Shown here: positions 8,311 to 14,850 of the stretch, in pieces
Numbering within the stretch: position 1 is the stretch's first letter
Layout: every line of letters begins with the position of its first letter
From: an uncultured Flavobacteriaceae bacterium
GTDB lineage: Bacteria > Bacteroidota > Bacteroidia > Flavobacteriales > Flavobacteriaceae
Direction of reading: 5' to 3'
DNA length: 14,863 bases
Assembly (NCBI GenBank): GCA_937901915.1
Contig: CALGUD010000015.1
Location: forward strand, 1-14,863
Position numbers and translations under genes: made by a program
Notes under the pieces: generated by a model
The model's input: only the letters and a program-made list of their open reading frames with translations
What the model was told of the DNA's origin: nothing
Database searches by the model: none

Positions 8311-8416
8311 GCCCGGTAGGCAGATTTGCCTCCCTGAGCGCAAGCCCAACAAAGTCATTCTGGCGGGTACGCGGGTCGCTGAAACTTTAGGGTAAGCACA
8401 GTCGAAGGGTTTGGGC
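8311..8416. repeat. GC-rich intergenic patch with repeat-like motifs
   Basis: This 106-base stretch is about 58 percent G+C (62 of 106 by hand count) in an otherwise AT-rich gap. It holds a small hairpin, GG-T-AGGCA-GATT-TGCCT-C-CC (8315-8334), the hexamer GCGGGT twice (8364-8369, 8371-8376), and two imperfect copies of one motif: TGAGCGCA at 8335-8342 and TAAGCACAGTCGAAGGG at 8393-8409. The second differs by two transitions from TGAGCGCAGTCGAAGGG, which I recall as a dispersed intergenic motif in flavobacterial genomes. With the rest of 8167-8522 it fills a gap with no credible complete gene. Confidence 0.5.
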
Positions 8417-8522
8417 AATGCAAAAAAGAAAAGTAAATTATGGTTTTAACAATTTTTATTTACCATCAACTTTGGTAACGACTTAAATGTATATGACTCC
8501 TCTTTCAACTTTCATAGTTTAT

Positions 8523-9302
8523 TTACCCTGCAGCCGGTTTTTTTCGCATTTTCATATTTAAAAACTCTACCAGCAAAGAGAAGGTAATGGCAAAATATAA
8601 ATAACCTTTGGGGATATTTCCAATCTCCTGGTCAAACATAATAGTATGCGACAAATGGGCACCTTCGGTAATCAGCATAAATCCGATCAGGATCAAAAAA
8701 GAAAGACCCAATATTTGAATGGATGGATGCTTATTCACAAATTCACCTACGGGGTTTGCAAATACCATCATGATTATAACAGAAAGTACTACCGCTATAA
8801 CCATCAGTGTTAATGCACCCTCCAAACCATTCGTCATACCAATGGCAGTAAGGATGGAGTCAAATGAGAACACTATATTAATAAGGGTAATTTGAACAAT
8901 TGCGTTAGACATGGTATTACTTCTGTTCTCCCTGACTTCTTCTTCACCGTGCCCTTTAACCTCAATTTTTTCATGTATTTCTTTCGTGCTTTTATACAAC
9001 AGGAACAATCCCCCGGCAATGAGTATAAGGCTCTGTCCATTAACTTCCGCGGTTAACCAACTTTGATCTATAGAAAACCAGGGTTTTTGCATACCAATGA
9101 GGTAAGAAATACCAAAAAGCAATACAATACGTAAAACCATTGCCAGCACCAGGCCTATGGTTGTTGCTTTTTTTCGTAATTTATCAGGTAATTTCCCGGC
9201 TGCTATTGATATAAAAATAATATTGTCAATCCCTAATATAATTTCCAGGAATGTAAGGGTTACAAGAGCACCAATGGCTTCTGCAGTAAATATTTCCAGC
9301 AT
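8523..9302 (-). CDS. TerC-family integral membrane protein (YgdQ-like)
   Basis: A 259-residue polytopic membrane protein of the TerC/Alx family. Characterised members (for example MeeF/MeeY in Bacillus and Alx in E. coli) are linked to metal, mainly manganese, export or to metal loading of secreted enzymes. It resembles E. coli YgdQ along its whole length. The first helix carries the signature LEIILGIDNIIFIS with E20 and D26, and the mid-protein helix carries INIVFSFDSILTAIG with D148. The motifs KHPSIQILGLSFLILIGF (191-208) and PKGYLYFAITFSLLVEFLN (231-249) are also family hallmarks. About seven membrane segments are visible, with a charged loop (105-130, STKEIHEKIEVKGHGEEE) between halves. 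Its ATG directly abuts the TAG of the upstream lipoprotein gene, so translational coupling is expected. It is the last gene of an XRE-lipoprotein-TerC operon. The transported ion is not shown by the sequence. Confidence 0.92.
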   Translation of the reverse strand: MLEIFTAEAIGALVTLTFLEIILGIDNIIFISIAAGKLPDKLRKKATTIGLVLAMVLRIVLLFGISYLIGMQKPWFSIDQSWLTAEVNGQSLILIAGGLFLLYKSTKEIHEKIEVKGHGEEEVRENRSNTMSNAIVQITLINIVFSFDSILTAIGMTNGLEGALTLMVIAVVLSVIIMMVFANPVGEFVNKHPSIQILGLSFLILIGFMLITEGAHLSHTIMFDQEIGNIPKGYLYFAITFSLLVEFLNMKMRKKPAAG

Positions 9303-9677
9303 CTAGTCTATTTTTTTTGCGACACCGCGTTGTTTATTTTTTTCATTTCCAACTAAGGAGTATTCAAATGTATATGATTCCTCTGAAGTAGTCAAGATTT
9401 TTATATGGACAGGCTTTTTTTCTGCCATGGATTTGGGATTAATGGTATTGGCAATAAACTCACAGTCATTTACCCATTTTACACTACTGGAATCTGCCTT
9501 ACCATTGTAATATTCAATCTGAAGATCATCTTTTCGTATAAATTCACCGGTAACTTCTACATCATCAATGACGTATTTAAATTCATACTTACCATTTTTA
9601 AACTCAGTGCAGTTACGTTCTACCTGGTAACAGGATGAGAGTGTTATCAGCGATAGAAAAAAAATAAAAAATTTCAT
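9303..9677 (-). CDS. Small lipoprotein of unknown function
   Basis: A 124-residue protein with a lipoprotein signal (MKFFIFFLSLITLSSC), the lipobox ending at Cys16. The mature part is about 108 residues of alternating polar and hydrophobic residues consistent with a beta-rich domain. It contains two further cysteines (C23 in ERNCTEF and one in WVNDCEF), which could form a disulfide in the periplasm. I recognise it as a conserved flavobacterial type (YQVERNC near the start, YYNGKADSSS and WVNDCEF in the middle). Some database entries for similar proteins are, as I recall, labelled DNA topoisomerase IV, which the sequence does not support. It starts 6 bases after the XRE gene and abuts terC. 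No enzymatic motif is visible. Confidence 0.8.
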   Translation of the reverse strand: MKFFIFFLSLITLSSCYQVERNCTEFKNGKYEFKYVIDDVEVTGEFIRKDDLQIEYYNGKADSSSVKWVNDCEFIANTINPKSMAEKKPVHIKILTTSEESYTFEYSLVGNEKNKQRGVAKKID

Positions 9678-9683
9678 CTGTAA

Positions 9684-10091
9684 TCAGGATTTTTTGAATT
9701 CCTCAAAGGTACCATCTTTGTAAAAAATAACAATACGGTCCACTCCTGATTTTTTAAAATTAACAACCGGCTGCACATCTTCACTATGATCAGGCTTTTT
9801 TTGTGAAGGTTTTGGCTGTTCATCAAATAATGAAGGAGTAGTATTTACAGTGTCCGTATCAGCATCTCTGGGAAAAGAACCCTTGCCATTTAAAAGCCAA
9901 TACAATTCTACCTCGGGATACGTATCCAGTATTTTCATAATAAAGTCCAAACTCGGTTTATTACGGCCGGATAGGATATGTGAAATGGATGAACGCTGTA
10001 CCCCGATACTATCCGCAAAAGCGGATGCAGGGATATTGTAATAGTCAATTACCTCCTGAAGCCTTTTTGCAAAATTTTCTGCGTTTATCAT
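9684..10091 (-). CDS. XRE-family helix-turn-helix transcriptional regulator
   Basis: A 135-residue DNA-binding protein. The N-terminal Cro/C1-type HTH covers about residues 6-60: ASAFADSIGVQRSSISHILSGRNKPSLDF contains both HTH helices, the recognition helix being about 33-41 (RSSISHILS). The HTH ends in a conserved YPEVELYWLLNGKG segment (58-71). A polar, proline-rich, probably disordered linker (about 72-112) leads to a short conserved tail, VDRIVIFYKDGTFEEFKK (117-134), that could mediate dimerisation or sensing. The start ATG (10091-10089) lies one base from a 16-bp palindromic operator candidate, and a second palindrome lies over the -33 region, which points to autorepression. It is the first gene of a three-gene operon with the lipoprotein and TerC genes and is divergent from the M14 peptidase gene. 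The signal it responds to is unknown. Confidence 0.9.
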   Translation of the reverse strand: MINAENFAKRLQEVIDYYNIPASAFADSIGVQRSSISHILSGRNKPSLDFIMKILDTYPEVELYWLLNGKGSFPRDADTDTVNTTPSLFDEQPKPSQKKPDHSEDVQPVVNFKKSGVDRIVIFYKDGTFEEFKKS

Positions 10092-10092
10092 T

Positions 10093-10108
10093 GTTTACAA
10101 ATGTAATT
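10093..10108. promoter_or_regulatory. Candidate XRE operator A (at the xre transcription start)
   Basis: GTTTACAAATGTAATT is a degraded copy of GTTTACAnnTGTAAAC (left half intact, right half TGTAATT). It lies between the -7 box and the start codon of the minus-strand XRE gene, over the expected +1. Confidence 0.65.
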
Positions 10109-10135
10109 CAAATATACACATTAGTTTGTTTACAA
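10109..10135 (-). promoter_or_regulatory. Candidate promoter of the xre-lipoprotein-terC operon
   Basis: On the minus strand TATATTTG (10116-10109) is a perfect TAnnTTTG -7 box. A TTG (10135-10133) inside operator B lies 16 bases upstream as a possible -33 element, slightly closer than usual. The predicted leader is about a dozen bases. Confidence 0.6.
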
Positions 10136-10143
10136 TTGTAAAC
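10128..10143. promoter_or_regulatory. Candidate XRE operator B (perfect palindrome)
   Basis: GTTTACAATTGTAAAC is a perfect 16-bp palindrome over the -33 region of the xre promoter. It is the best of five related copies in this divergent region. Confidence 0.75.
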
Positions 10144-10238
10144 TATATAGATAGACAACCGCAAATATCAGTCATAAATTCATCGTTTTTATTAAATAAT
10201 AGCTTTATATGTTTACGTATAATTAGTTGATATTAAAT

Positions 10239-10254
10239 ATATTAAATTTAATAT
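10239..10254. repeat. AT-only 16-bp palindrome
   Basis: ATATTAAATTTAATAT is a perfect palindrome in the centre of the 303-base divergent region, unrelated to the GTTTAC operators. It may be a binding site or simply AT-rich sequence. Confidence 0.5.
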
Positions 10255-10307
10255 GTATCTTTATCTCTTAAAGACGGTATTTTAATGATTACAAAAGCAT
10301 AAAGGAT

Positions 10308-10323
10308 GTTTACAAATGTATAT
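10308..10323. promoter_or_regulatory. Candidate XRE operator C (distal)
   Basis: GTTTACAAATGTATAT has an intact left half and a weaker right half (TGTATAT). It lies about 34 bases upstream of operator D, so it could be an upstream accessory site for cooperative binding. Confidence 0.5.
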
Positions 10324-10341
10324 TATCATGATCTTTACAAT

Positions 10342-10357
10342 GTTTACAATTGTAAAT
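10342..10357. promoter_or_regulatory. Candidate XRE operator D (over the M14 gene -33)
   Basis: GTTTACAATTGTAAAT matches the perfect copy at 15 of 16 bases and covers the TTG (10350-10352) of the M14 peptidase promoter. A further half-site TTTACA lies just upstream at 10334-10339. Confidence 0.7.
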
Positions 10358-10376
10358 GTTTAGTTGTTTACTTTTG
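10350..10376 (+). promoter_or_regulatory. Candidate promoter of the M14 peptidase gene
   Basis: TACTTTTG (10369-10376) fits TAnnTTTG, with TTG at 10350-10352 and a 16-base spacer, the same spacing as in the divergent xre promoter. The predicted start is about 12 bases before the ATG at 10395. Confidence 0.55.
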
Positions 10377-10381
10377 TAAAC
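10366..10381. promoter_or_regulatory. Candidate XRE operator E (over the M14 gene -7)
   Basis: GTTTACTTTTGTAAAC has perfect outer half-sites GTTTAC/GTAAAC around a TTTT core and contains the whole -7 box of the M14 peptidase promoter. Confidence 0.7.
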
Positions 10382-10394
10382 TAATATTTTTAGC

Positions 10395-11510
10395 ATGAAT
10401 AGTTTTATTAAAAACTGGTATACCACAAATCATGAGGTTCTATTAAAAGGCCGTTATATATATTTGGATTCTATTACAGCGCTGCTTGAATCTTATGCAC
10501 AAACTTTTGAAGTTGATATTATTGGTTATTCCGTAAACAAAAACCCTATTCACAAAATTCTGATTGGGAGTGGCCCAAAAAGAATAATGATGTGGTCACA
10601 AATGCACGGTAACGAATCAACCACCACTAAAGCTGTATTTGATTTACTTAAGCTTATATCCGTTGATCCGGAATTTTCTAATGAAATCTTAAGTAAAAGT
10701 ACCTTATGTATCATTCCTATGTTAAATCCCGATGGAGCAAAAGCATATACCCGTGTAAACGCAAATGAAATTGATCTAAACAGGGATGCTCAAAACTTAA
10801 GTCAGCCCGAAAGCAAAGTATTACGACAGGTTTACAATGAATTCAAACCCGACTTTTGTTTTAATTTACATGATCAGCGTACAATATTCAGCGTGGGCAA
10901 TACCAACAAACCGGCAACGGTATCGTTTTTATCGCCTGCTGAGGATGAAAACCGCACTGTAACACCAACCCGCAAAAAAAGCATGGAAGTTATAGCTGCC
11001 ATAAATACCATGTTGCAGGAAGAGATACCAGGGCAAGTGGGAAGGTATGATGACAGTTTTAATATAAACTGTGTGGGCGATACTTTTCAATCTTTGGATT
11101 CGCCTACTTTACTTTTTGAATCGGGACATTATAACAATGATTATGAGAGAGAGAAAACCCGTGAGTTAATTTTTTATTCTTTAGTAAAAGCAATTACATA
11201 TATTGTAGAGAAAGACGTTTCAGGTGATAACTATGAAACATATTTTGATATTCCCGAGAATGATAAACTTTTTTTGGACATTATTTACAGGGATTTTCCG
11301 CTAATAGAGGATGGAAAAGAGAAAAAAACAGACATAGGGATCCTTTATAAAGAGACCCTGGTAAATAATAAAATTAAATTTGTTCCGGAATTGTATAGAG
11401 TAGGGGATTTAAAGCAATTATGTGGACATAAAGAACTCACAAATACCGATACGAAATTTTCACCCACGGATATAGAGGGATTTATACTACATTATTTAGC
11501 AATTGTTTGA
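10395..11510 (+). CDS. M14-family zinc carboxypeptidase-like protein
   Basis: A 371-residue protein of the M14 (carboxypeptidase A) fold. The zinc-binding HxxE is H71-G-N-E74 in WSQMHGNEST, followed by IIPMLNPDGA (107-115), the substrate-binding DLNRDA at 128-132, and the third zinc ligand H159 in CFNLHDQ. The segment LLFESGHYNND (239-249) supplies the expected catalytic glutamate, E242. All key residues are present, so it should be active. No signal peptide or membrane segment is visible (start MNSFIKNWY), so it is probably cytoplasmic, which suits amino-acid or peptide deamidation or trimming rather than secreted digestion. The last 100 residues are not a recognised domain. The gene is divergent from the XRE operon, and its promoter is overlapped by two operator candidates. 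No clear terminator follows, so read-through into the Lrp/AsnC gene is possible. The actual substrate is unknown. Confidence 0.88.
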   Translation: MNSFIKNWYTTNHEVLLKGRYIYLDSITALLESYAQTFEVDIIGYSVNKNPIHKILIGSGPKRIMMWSQMHGNESTTTKAVFDLLKLISVDPEFSNEILSKSTLCIIPMLNPDGAKAYTRVNANEIDLNRDAQNLSQPESKVLRQVYNEFKPDFCFNLHDQRTIFSVGNTNKPATVSFLSPAEDENRTVTPTRKKSMEVIAAINTMLQEEIPGQVGRYDDSFNINCVGDTFQSLDSPTLLFESGHYNNDYEREKTRELIFYSLVKAITYIVEKDVSGDNYETYFDIPENDKLFLDIIYRDFPLIEDGKEKKTDIGILYKETLVNNKIKFVPELYRVGDLKQLCGHKELTNTDTKFSPTDIEGFILHYLAIV

Positions 11511-11551
11511 AGAATTCTTAGCAAAAAATAGTTTAAATTGAAAAAACAACA

Positions 11552-11559
11552 TATTTTTG
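11552..11559 (+). promoter_or_regulatory. Weak candidate -7 box for the Lrp/AsnC gene
   Basis: TATTTTTG fits TAnnTTTG about 60 bases before the start codon, but the only nearby TTG (11538-11540) is just 11 bases upstream. A poly-T-rich leader (11568-11590) follows. Confidence 0.3.
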
Positions 11560-11618
11560 CTCGAATTTTACATTTTATTTTATTTTTTTTGCATATTCGT
11601 TAAACAATTCAATTACCT

Positions 11619-12098
11619 ATGGCAAAATTTAAATTAGACGAAGTTGATCACCAGATATTAGATATGTTGATTGACAACACAAGAACCCCTTTTACAGACA
11701 TCGCAAAAAAATTATTGATTTCTGCCGGTACTGTTCACGTGAGGGTTAAAAAAATGGAAGATGCAGGTATTATTAAAGGGTCTTCATTGACATTAGATTA
11801 TGTGAAGCTTGGTTACTCTTTTATTGCATATGTTGGTATTTTCCTTGAAAAAACACATCAAACAAAATTCGTTCTCGAACGTTTAAATGAAATTCCGCAC
11901 ATAACGGTAGCACACATAACTACCGGGAAGTTCAATATTTTTTGTAAGCTGAGGGCAAAAGATACCAAACATGCTAAAGAAATAATATTCAGGATAGATG
12001 ATATAGACGGTGTTTCCAGAACAGAAACCATGATTTCTTTAGAAGAAAGCATAAATGACAAAAAACGCCTGATGCATACTATTTTTAACGAATTGTAA
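11619..12098 (+). CDS. Lrp/AsnC-family transcriptional regulator
   Basis: A 159-residue feast/famine regulator. The N-terminal winged HTH (about 4-62) shows LDEVDHQILDMLIDNTRTPFTDIAKKL, then a recognition helix in ISAGTVHVRVKKMEDAGIIKG. The C-terminal RAM ligand-binding and oligomerisation domain (about 66-145) includes YVGIFLE, ITVAHITTGKFNIFCKLRAKD and IDGVSRTETMISLEE. These proteins form octamers and usually sense an amino acid. The length is standard for the family. It sits between an M14 carboxypeptidase gene and PEP carboxylase, both of which touch amino-acid or anaplerotic metabolism, but its targets cannot be read from the sequence. It ends in its own terminator, so it is separate from ppc. 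The start at 11619 gives MAKFKLDEVD, the normal beginning of the domain. Confidence 0.93.
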   Translation: MAKFKLDEVDHQILDMLIDNTRTPFTDIAKKLLISAGTVHVRVKKMEDAGIIKGSSLTLDYVKLGYSFIAYVGIFLEKTHQTKFVLERLNEIPHITVAHITTGKFNIFCKLRAKDTKHAKEIIFRIDDIDGVSRTETMISLEESINDKKRLMHTIFNEL

Positions 12099-12122
12099 AT
12101 TTTCTGTTTTAAAATATTTTAT

Positions 12123-12157
12123 AACCCCTTCAAATTTCAGGTTTGATGGGGTTTTTT
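12123..12157 (+). terminator. Rho-independent terminator after the Lrp/AsnC gene
   Basis: The stem AACCCC-T-TCAAA / TTTGA-T-GGGGTT (12123-12134 and 12142-12153) has one T-T mismatch and a 7-base loop, followed by T residues. It begins 24 bases after the stop codon. Confidence 0.85.
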
Positions 12158-12184
12158 GTATTTTCGCATCAAAATTTAAATAGA

Positions 12185-14767
12185 ATGTTGAGAAAACCGA
12201 AAATAGATCGTTTTAATGAAAGTGTACTCTCTAAATACCAGATTTATAACAGTATTTTTATAACACTTCCGTTCGATGAAATTGTAAATACGGGTGTTTT
12301 ATTGCCGTTATTTAGTGAATTATGTGAAAAAGGGTATGACAAAAACCAGAATCCGTCACAAATTGTAGATTCATTTTTCTCCAAATATTTTGAAAATCCT
12401 TCCGAAGAAGAGAAAATATCACTTTTATTTCGGTTTATCCAGTATATAGAACGCCAGGTTGTATTGTTTGATGCCATTGAGGATGCTGCATTTCCAACGG
12501 TTAACAATATGGATGGGATGGGTACCTTAAGAAGTATAAAAGAAGAAGCCCAGGCCAAAAATAAAACGGTAGAATTAAAAAAATACCTGGAACATTTTAA
12601 GATACGTCCGGTTTTAACGGCACACCCCACACAGTTTTACCCGGGAGAGGTATTGGGGATTATAACCGATCTCGCAAAAGCTATAGAAAATAACGACCTT
12701 ATTTTCATTAAAAAACTACTTGCCCAATTAGGCAAAACCCCGTTTTTCAAAAAAGAAAAACCGACACCGTTTGATGAGGCAGTAAGTCTTATCTGGTACC
12801 TCGAAAATGTATTTTACCAGTCGGTAAGTAAAATATACAATTACCTTCAGGCGAATGTTTTTGAAGATACTGAAATGGAAAACCAGGTGATAAACCTTGG
12901 TTTTTGGCCGGGTGGAGACAGAGATGGAAATCCATTTGTAACGACTGAAATAACCCTGAAAGTAGCTGAAAGGTTGCGAACCACTATCCTTAAAAACTAT
13001 TACAGGGATGTTCGGAGGCTAAGAAGAAGGCTTACTTTTAAAATAGTAGACAAAATGATTGAGGAGCTTGAAGACAAGCTTTATGAAAGTGTATTTATGG
13101 ATAATGGTACTAAGATTACTGAGAAAGAATCTCTACAGACATTACATACCATCAAAGAAATCCTTATAACAAACCATCAATCACTTTTTGTAGAAGAAGT
13201 TAATGACCTTATAAATAAAGTGAAAATTTTTGGGTTTCATTTTGCCAGCCTGGATATCAGACAAGACTCAAGGGTCCATCACCATGTCTTATCCAATATA
13301 GTGGCCGAGTCCGAAAAAATGGGTCTGGATATTTTTCCAAAAAACTATGAAAAATTATCTGAAGATGAGCAGATAAATGTTTTAAGTAAAGTAACAGGAA
13401 AGATAAATCCCGATTTGTTTACCGATGAAATGACAAGGTCAACACTGGAATCTATATATGCAATAAAAACTATTCAAAAAAACAACGGAGAACAAGGTTG
13501 TAACCGATATATTATCAGCAATAACGGAAATGTAATTAACGTGTTAGAGGCATTTGCCATGATTCGTTTATGCGATTGGGAAAAACCAACTGTAGATGTG
13601 GTTCCGCTTTTTGAAACGGTTGACGATTTAATGGCCGCAGATAAGGTTATGGAAACCTTGTACACTAACAAAAGCTATTCAGCACACCTTAAAAGAAGAG
13701 GGAATAAGCAAATTATTATGCTTGGTTTTTCTGATGGCACAAAAGACGGCGGTTACCTCATGGCAAACTGGGGTATTTTTAAAGCTAAGGAAGCTTTGAC
13801 TACAATTTCAAGAAAATATGATGTAACGGTAGTCTTTTTTGATGGAAGGGGAGGGCCACCGGCACGAGGAGGTGGAAAAACTCATCAGTTTTATGCTTCC
13901 CTGGGGCCAACTATTCAAAATGAAGAGGTGCAAATTACCATACAGGGACAGACCATCAGTTCTAACTTTGGCACCCAGGATTCCTGCCAATACAACATGG
14001 AGCAACTTATCAGTTCGGGCATAGTGAACCAGGTGTTCAGAAATGAGAAAAGCGGTATAAGCCCGGAAGACAGGAAGACTATGGATAAACTGGCTAAGAA
14101 AAGTTATGATGCATATGTAGAATTTAAAAACCATCCTAAGTTTTTACCGTATTTGGAACGGATGAGCACCTTAAAATACTATGCCAAGACAAACATAGGT
14201 AGTAGGCCATCCAAACGCGGTAAATCGGACGAACTAGTGTTTTCAGATTTACGTGCTATACCGTTTGTAGGCAGTTGGAGCCAGTTAAAGCAGAATGTAC
14301 CCGGATTTTACGGTGTTGGTATAGCTATACAAAGCTTTATTGATAATGGAGAGTTTGACAAGGTGCAGGATTTGTATAAAAACTCACCTTTTTTCAGGGC
14401 ACTTGTAGAAAACAGTATGATGAGCCTTACCAAATCGTTCTTTAAGCTTACAGCTTATATGAAAGAGGATAAAGAATTCGGCGATTTCTGGACTATCATT
14501 CATAATGAATACATCCAGTCCAAGGAACTTCTGCTTAAATTAACCGGTTATAAAGAGCTTATGGAAGATTCCCTGTCAATGAGAGCTTCTATACATATCC
14601 GTGAGAAAATTGTGTTACCATTGCTAACTATTCAGCAATTTGCGTTGAGAGCAATACAAGAACTCAATGCACGAGAAGATGTAGATACCGAAAAAGTGGC
14701 CGTATATGAAAAAATGGTTACCCGCTCGTTGTTTGGTAATATCAATGCAAGTAGAAATTCGGCTTAG
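12185..14767 (+). CDS. ppc: Phosphoenolpyruvate carboxylase
   Basis: This enzyme carboxylates PEP with bicarbonate to oxaloacetate, the anaplerotic supply to the TCA cycle. I chose the ATG at 12185 (MLRKPKIDRFNES, 860 residues). An upstream in-frame ATG at 12143 would place the start inside the terminator of the preceding gene and add an atypical 14-residue extension. Motifs, numbered from M1 at 12185: LTAHPTQ with catalytic H147; GGDRDGNP 243-250; FHFASLDIRQDSRVHH 351-366; GFSDGTKDGG 514-523; the flexible loop FFDGRGGPPARGG with D553, R555 and R561; GSRPSKR 672-678; LRAIPFVGSW 689-698. The C-terminus is ASRNSA. Relative to E. coli Ppc, HPTE reads HPTQ, FHGRGG reads FDGRGG, and the terminal QNTG/RNTG reads RNSA. 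I believe these are branch-specific rather than inactivating. Regulation cannot be read; the promoter is not clear. Confidence 0.95.
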   Translation: MLRKPKIDRFNESVLSKYQIYNSIFITLPFDEIVNTGVLLPLFSELCEKGYDKNQNPSQIVDSFFSKYFENPSEEEKISLLFRFIQYIERQVVLFDAIEDAAFPTVNNMDGMGTLRSIKEEAQAKNKTVELKKYLEHFKIRPVLTAHPTQFYPGEVLGIITDLAKAIENNDLIFIKKLLAQLGKTPFFKKEKPTPFDEAVSLIWYLENVFYQSVSKIYNYLQANVFEDTEMENQVINLGFWPGGDRDGNPFVTTEITLKVAERLRTTILKNYYRDVRRLRRRLTFKIVDKMIEELEDKLYESVFMDNGTKITEKESLQTLHTIKEILITNHQSLFVEEVNDLINKVKIFGFHFASLDIRQDSRVHHHVLSNIVAESEKMGLDIFPKNYEKLSEDEQINVLSKVTGKINPDLFTDEMTRSTLESIYAIKTIQKNNGEQGCNRYIISNNGNVINVLEAFAMIRLCDWEKPTVDVVPLFETVDDLMAADKVMETLYTNKSYSAHLKRRGNKQIIMLGFSDGTKDGGYLMANWGIFKAKEALTTISRKYDVTVVFFDGRGGPPARGGGKTHQFYASLGPTIQNEEVQITIQGQTISSNFGTQDSCQYNMEQLISSGIVNQVFRNEKSGISPEDRKTMDKLAKKSYDAYVEFKNHPKFLPYLERMSTLKYYAKTNIGSRPSKRGKSDELVFSDLRAIPFVGSWSQLKQNVPGFYGVGIAIQSFIDNGEFDKVQDLYKNSPFFRALVENSMMSLTKSFFKLTAYMKEDKEFGDFWTIIHNEYIQSKELLLKLTGYKELMEDSLSMRASIHIREKIVLPLLTIQQFALRAIQELNAREDVDTEKVAVYEKMVTRSLFGNINASRNSA

Positions 14768-14813
14768 AATAAAATATAAATATGTAAATAAAGAAAAGCG
14801 GCTAATTGCCAGT

Positions 14814-14850
14814 AGTGGTCGGAAGAAATTCCGGCCACTTTATGTTTTGA
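14814..14850 (+). terminator. Hairpin, probable terminator after ppc
   Basis: An 11-bp stem AGTGGTCGGAA / TTCCGGCCACT (14814-14824 and 14829-14839, one T-G wobble) closes a GAAA tetraloop and runs into TTATGTTTT. The T tract is interrupted, so it is a weaker terminator than the others. It lies 46 bases after the ppc stop; the rest of the window to 14863 holds no visible gene. Confidence 0.65.

Noticed and set aside
8242..8470. A minus-strand open frame of about 70 codons as a real small gene
   Set aside because: It crosses the sharp composition change and the repeat-like patch, has no plausible promoter or start, and only the last 20 or so residues resemble a known protein.
8460..8478. Inverted repeat TTACCA ... 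TGGTAA just downstream of the terC stop, as a terminator
   Set aside because: The stem is only 6 bp and the minus strand continues with A-rich rather than T-rich sequence; the bidirectional hairpin at 8127-8166 is a better terminator for this operon.
9405..10041. Plus-strand open frames of 63-77 codons opposite the lipoprotein and XRE genes
   Set aside because: The opposite-strand genes have clear domains and signal sequences; these frames show none and lack promoters.
11510..11519. AAGAATTCTT palindrome after the M14 peptidase gene as a terminator
   Set aside because: It has no loop and no T tract follows directly; it is too short to be a hairpin terminator.
12143..12184. A 14-residue N-terminal extension of PEP carboxylase
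   Set aside because: It begins inside a terminator stem and does not match the normal PEPC start; the ATG at 12185 does.
13474..14134. Antisense and shifted frames within ppc
   Set aside because: They overlap conserved catalytic motifs of PEP carboxylase and have no independent support.
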